Assembly (NCBI GenBank): GCA_019508105.1
Contig: JAEKMB010000178.1
Coordinates: 1-8,728 of the forward strand
Source of the DNA: Alphaproteobacteria bacterium
GTDB lineage: Bacteria > Pseudomonadota > Alphaproteobacteria > Micropepsales > Micropepsaceae
Length of the DNA: 8,728 nucleotides
Direction: 5' to 3'
How positions within the stretch are numbered: position 1 is the first letter of the stretch; the number at the start of each line of letters is the position of its first letter. The notes beneath the pieces were generated by a model. It saw only the letters and a program-made list of their open reading frames with translations, had not been told where the DNA came from and did not search any database. Positions 5,948 through 8,728 of the stretch are shown here, one piece after another. A program made the position numbers and the translations under genes.

Positions 5948-6817
5948 TCATGGGGATTTTTGCCCTGCCAAGCCTTGCCGCGCCTCTTCAAGCGGCGTTT
6001 GTATAGCCGCCCGTCTTTCGGGGTCTTGGGTCAGGGATATGGCCTTACTCAGGTCATCGATGGCGAGTTGCCATTGCTTCAATTTCAAGTGCGCGAATCC
6101 GCGATTCAAATAATGAATATCGCGAGGATCCAGCGCTACAGACTTTTCATGATCTTTCAGAGCCTCCTCATACCGTCCCTTCATGGTGAGAGCGACGCCA
6201 CGATCGTCGTAAGCCATGGCAAAATCCGGCTTTAGGCGAATTGCCTCTGTAAAATCCGCAATCGCGAGGTCAAACTCACTTTTATTTAGATAATTTTCTC
6301 CTCGCTCCGCGTATGCTGAGACCAGATCGGGCTTGAGTTTTATCGCCTCATTAAATGCGGCAATAGCTTCATCCGTGCGATTCGCCGAATAGAAAGCTTC
6401 CGCCAGTTCGTTAAATGCGTCGGCATTGTCGGGTTGGCGCTGAATGACCGTCTTGAGGTCTGAAACAGCCTCGTCGGACTTCTTGAGCATTCCATATGCC
6501 AACCCGCGATACTTATAGGCAGGCGTCTGAACATCACTTGGCGGATATACTTGCCCGATGCCGTCTATCACCACCGTCAAATCGGTGACCGCCTCAGCGG
6601 AATGACCGCTCATAAAATTCGCAAATCCACGCTGAAAATAGCGAAGCAGTTTTTCGCGATCTGTTGTTGCCGGGCTTGCGAGGATGCGTGTGGTAAGTTC
6701 GATGGCTGTCGCATAATCCCTGTTCTGAATAGCGACCATTGCCGGGTCAGCGACGTTTTGAGCCATCGCTGGAGATATGAATAGGAACAAGGCCAGGCTG
6801 AATATAAGCGTGCGCAT
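5948..6817 (-). CDS. Secreted TPR-repeat protein
   Basis: 289 residues with a Sec signal peptide (1-19, cleavage likely after SPAMA), so the mature protein is probably periplasmic. The rest is tetratricopeptide repeats. Clear 34-residue units lie at about 99-132, 133-166, 167-200, 201-234 and 235-268, each with the A/G-Y/F pattern and a closing Pro (QPDN, KPDL, KPDF, DPRD). A looser pair precedes them at about 23-85. Such arrays are protein-protein scaffolds; no catalytic domain is fused, so the partner is unknown. The ATG at 6815-6817 has GGGGG four bases upstream. It begins 18 bases after the rlmN stop on the same strand, so co-transcription is possible. Its base composition differs sharply from the neighbours: two 60-base stretches I counted are 37% (6241-6300) and 48% GC (6481-6540), against 68% in rlmN (7081-7140). 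That suggests a later acquisition or a fast-drifting gene. Confidence 0.88.
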   Translation of the reverse strand: MRTLIFSLALFLFISPAMAQNVADPAMVAIQNRDYATAIELTTRILASPATTDREKLLRYFQRGFANFMSGHSAEAVTDLTVVIDGIGQVYPPSDVQTPAYKYRGLAYGMLKKSDEAVSDLKTVIQRQPDNADAFNELAEAFYSANRTDEAIAAFNEAIKLKPDLVSAYAERGENYLNKSEFDLAIADFTEAIRLKPDFAMAYDDRGVALTMKGRYEEALKDHEKSVALDPRDIHYLNRGFAHLKLKQWQLAIDDLSKAISLTQDPERRAAIQTPLEEARQGLAGQKSP

Positions 6818-6835
6818 GTTGCCCCCGTTTCGATC

Positions 6836-7885
6836 CTAGTGCGGCATCCTCGCCAATTCCGCGGACTGCAATTCCGCCATGCGTTCTGACGCTCGTTGCT
6901 TGACGCTCTCGCTCTTGAGCTGGCCGCAGGCGGCCATGATGTCCCGGCCGCGCGGGGTGCGGACCGGCGAGGCGTAGCCCGCCTTGTTGACGATCTCGGC
7001 GAACTTCTCGATCTGGCTCCAGTCGGAGCATTCATAGGGCGCGCCGGGCCAGGCATTGAAGGGGATCAGGTTGATCTTGGCGGGGATGCCCGCCACCAGC
7101 TTCACCAGCGCCCGTGCATCGGCGATGGAGTCATTCACGCCCTTCAGCATCACATATTCGAAGGTGATGCGGCGGGCGTTGGAAGCGCCCGGATAGGTGC
7201 GGCAGGCCTCGATCAGCTCGGCAATGGGGTATTTCTTGTTGATGGGCACGATTTGATCCCGAATCTCGTCCGTCACCGCATGCAGCGAAATCGCCAGGCT
7301 GGAACCGATCTCGCTGCCGGCGCGGGCGATCATCGGCACCACCCCGGCGGTGGACAGGGTGACACGGCGCTTGCTCAGCGCCAGCGCATCGCCATCCATC
7401 ACAATGGCCAGCGCCGCTTTCACATTGTCGAAATTATAAAGCGGCTCACCCATCCCCATCATCACCACATTGGTGACCTTGCGGCCCGGCGCGGTGGAAG
7501 GCCAATCCTCCAGCGCATCCTTGGCGATCAGGACCTGGCCCAGAATTTCGGCTGGGGTGAGGTTGCGCACCAGCTTCTGGGTGCCGGTGTGGCAGAAGCG
7601 GCAGGTCAGGGTGCATCCCACCTGGGACGACACGCACAGGGTGCCGCGATCGGCCTCCGGGATATAGACGGTCTCGAACTCGATCCCTGCACCGGTCCTC
7701 AGCAGCCATTTGCGGGTGCCGTCTTCGGTGGTCATGGCCGCGAAGTCTTTCGCGCCATGGACGTAGATCCAGTTCCACAACTGGCTGACGCGCATCTTGG
7801 CGGCCTTGTCCGGCACGCCGGCCGCCACCAGGGCGGTGTTCAGCGCCGGCTTGTCCAGACCAATGAGGGAGAGAGGTTTTTCCAT
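6836..7885 (-). CDS. rlmN: Dual-specificity 23S rRNA A2503 / tRNA A37 C2-methyltransferase
   Basis: Radical-SAM enzyme that methylates carbon 2 of adenosine 2503 in 23S rRNA and, in characterised relatives, of A37 in some tRNAs. Numbering from the GTG at 7888, the [4Fe-4S] motif is CTLTCRFC (Cys92, 96, 99). LCVSSQVGC supplies Cys85, seven residues earlier, matching E. coli Cys118. GMGEP (145-149) contacts SAM, and the C-terminal AACGQL carries Cys321, matching the methyl-carrying Cys355 of E. coli. All catalytic residues are present and the length (349-350) is typical. I take the ATG at 7885, which overlaps the upstream TGA by one base (TGATG); the GTG at 7888 would add one residue. No good Shine-Dalgarno precedes it, so translation probably depends on coupling to the ialB-type gene. 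The stop is TAG at 6836-6838. Confidence 0.96.
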   Translation of the reverse strand: MEKPLSLIGLDKPALNTALVAAGVPDKAAKMRVSQLWNWIYVHGAKDFAAMTTEDGTRKWLLRTGAGIEFETVYIPEADRGTLCVSSQVGCTLTCRFCHTGTQKLVRNLTPAEILGQVLIAKDALEDWPSTAPGRKVTNVVMMGMGEPLYNFDNVKAALAIVMDGDALALSKRRVTLSTAGVVPMIARAGSEIGSSLAISLHAVTDEIRDQIVPINKKYPIAELIEACRTYPGASNARRITFEYVMLKGVNDSIADARALVKLVAGIPAKINLIPFNAWPGAPYECSDWSQIEKFAEIVNKAGYASPVRTPRGRDIMAACGQLKSESVKQRASERMAELQSAELARMPH

Positions 7886-8409
7886 CACATCTGGCAGGCG
7901 GCGTGCACTTTGGCCATGGCGTCATTGAAGCCCGACAGGCTGTAGGTGTCGCTGGTCTTGGTGCCCTTGCCGCTGGTGCCGCTGGCCACCGCCGAGACGC
8001 CGCCGCTCATGGCCGAGATCAGCCGCGGCGTGTCGCCCAGCTGCTGCAGCCAGGCGCTGCCGTCCTTGCCGTTGTTGCGGATGAAGAAGGAAAACTTGTC
8101 GCCGCCCACGCCCAGGGCAGCCGCGCCGCCTTCCTTGGCCTGGTAGCCATAGACGATCTGCGGCTCGGCCTTCACCTTGCGGCCTGGCCAGTCCGACACC
8201 ATCAGATAGATCGCGCTGCGCTTGGCGCTTTTGGGCTGGGTGGCGCGCGGCTTGGACAGGGCATAGCAGGTCAGGCTGGAGCCCGAACCCGAGGTATAGG
8301 CCGACCAGTTGCCGAACACGCCCAGCAGGTTGGCGGGTTCCGCCATCGCGGGCGCGACCGCGCCGACGCAAAGGGCGGCGGCGGTGAAAAATCCCAAAAT
8401 CCTGGTCAT
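7885..8409 (-). CDS. IalB-family (invasion-associated locus B) periplasmic protein
   Basis: 174 residues with a Sec signal peptide (1-23, cleavage after APAMA). The mature part has the IalB pattern: [19 protein letters not shown], a basic stretch, [13 protein letters not shown], a central [10 protein letters not shown] and the C-terminal [29 protein letters not shown]. Cys48 and Cys172 could form one disulfide. IalB was named for a Bartonella erythrocyte-invasion gene, but the family is widespread in free-living alphaproteobacteria and its biochemical role is unclear, so invasion should not be assumed. The ATG at 8407-8409 has GGAG (8415-8418) five bases upstream. Its TGA overlaps the rlmN start, so the pair is an operon; as I recall, this pairing is common in alphaproteobacteria. 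A very weak -10/-35 pair (TATTGT 8484-8479, TTGCGG 8508-8503) lies upstream. Confidence 0.85.
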   Translation of the reverse strand: MTRILGFFTAAALCVGAVAPAMAEPANLLGVFGNWSAYTSGSGSSLTCYALSKPRATQPKSAKRSAIYLMVSDWPGRKVKAEPQIVYGYQAKEGGAAALGVGGDKFSFFIRNNGKDGSAWLQQLGDTPRLISAMSGGVSAVASGTSGKGTKTSDTYSLSGFNDAMAKVHAACQM

Positions 8410-8535
8410 ATGCGCTCCGGCAGTGTCACCCGACGCGCAAAATCGCAGCGAAATCGGGCGTTTGTGTGATCGGGTGGTACAATAATGTCTACTGCCCTAC
8501 CCCCGCAAGCTGCCGCCCGGCCGCTCGCTTAGGCT

Positions 8536-8576
8536 CGCGGCATTCGCCGCGCCAAACGGTCCACCGGACCGTTTGG
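8536..8576. repeat. Two abutting perfect hairpins, likely 3' end of the permease gene
   Basis: CGCGGC (8536-8541) / GCCGCG (8546-8551) with an ATTC loop is followed with no gap by CCAAACGGTCC (8552-8562) / GGACCGTTTGG (8566-8576) with an ACC loop, an 11-bp perfect stem. They lie 11 bases past the stop of the - strand permease gene and upstream of the ialB-type gene. No T-tract follows on the - strand, so this is a transcript-end or repeat element rather than a standard rho-independent terminator. Its sequence differs from the GTCATGGCC family elsewhere in the window. The surrounding bases 8410-8587 hold no gene. Confidence 0.6.
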
Positions 8577-8587
8577 TCAGACGCGGC

Positions 8588-8728
8588 TCACTCGCGCAAC
8601 CCGTACCCGCGTGAGAACAACCGCCACACCACTCCGCCCAGCACGGCGATCATCAGCAAGGTCAGGCCGATGGAAAGGCCCTGGGGCGCCTCGTCAACAC
8701 CGATCATCGCGCCGCGGATGCCGTTGAT
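8588..8728 (-). CDS. ABC-2 type transporter permease, C-terminal fragment (5' end outside window)
   Basis: An open frame enters from the right edge and ends at TGA 8590-8588, giving 46 residues. It reads INGIRGAMIGVDEAP, then a hydrophobic segment (about residues 19-35, SIGLTLLMIAVLGGVVW), then a basic tail RLFSRGYGLRE. A short (N/E)G(I/V)RGA(M/L)IG helix before a last membrane segment and a basic cytoplasmic tail is how ABC-2 family inner-membrane permeases (drug, polysaccharide and nodulation-factor exporters) usually end. The substrate and the ATPase partner lie outside the window. The identification rests on a short segment, so the family is probable and the function open. The paired hairpins at 8536-8576 lie just downstream. 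Confidence 0.65.
   Translation of the reverse strand: MNGIRGAMIGVDEAPQGLSIGLTLLMIAVLGGVVWRLFSRGYGLRE

Noticed and set aside
6896..7945. 349-residue open frame on the + strand opposite rlmN
   Set aside because: rlmN on the other strand has every catalytic motif; this frame is a His/Gly/Ala-rich shadow with no family signature.

Overview
The window looks like a chromosomal segment of a high-GC alphaproteobacterium. The evidence is the glutaryl-CoA dehydrogenase and argininosuccinate synthase sequences, the IalB-type periplasmic protein next to rlmN, and short palindromic intergenic repeats ending in GTCATGGCC / GGCCACCCAG, a style common in this class. The order or genus cannot be fixed from the sequence alone. 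I found no rRNA, tRNA, CRISPR array, insertion sequence, phage gene or recognisable defence system.

Layout. Bases 1-4494 run on the + strand. They hold the C-terminal part of a NupC/CNT nucleoside transporter, a lipoprotein-type alpha/beta hydrolase, a 61-residue hydrophilic protein whose Shine-Dalgarno lies inside a perfect hairpin, glutaryl-CoA dehydrogenase (gcdH) and an FMN-dependent alpha-hydroxy-acid dehydrogenase of the LldD family. Bases 4672-8728 run on the - strand. Read in transcription order they hold the last 46 residues of an ABC-2 type permease, an IalB-family secreted protein, rlmN (overlapping the ialB stop by one base), a secreted TPR protein of distinctly lower GC, and argG. 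The two halves converge at 4495-4671, which is filled with nested inverted repeats.

How the genes work together. The neighbours are mostly unrelated housekeeping or catabolic functions: nucleoside uptake, glutaryl-CoA oxidation from lysine/tryptophan breakdown, 2-hydroxy-acid oxidation, arginine biosynthesis and 23S rRNA/tRNA methylation. The clearest functional coupling is the ialB-rlmN stop/start overlap. The gcdH and hydroxy-acid dehydrogenase genes are co-directional but separated by a palindromic repeat.

Main points of interest. (1) argG is broken by a frameshift whose junction is best explained by loss of about 28 nt near base 5172. (2) A family of three palindromic elements sits directly after two stop codons; two copies pair into a 164-bp nested inverted repeat. 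(3) A 9-bp perfect hairpin masks the ribosome-binding site of the 61-aa gene. (4) A rho-independent terminator-like hairpin ends only 10 nt before the gcdH start. (5) The TPR gene is an AT-richer island. I see no convincing new multi-gene system here.
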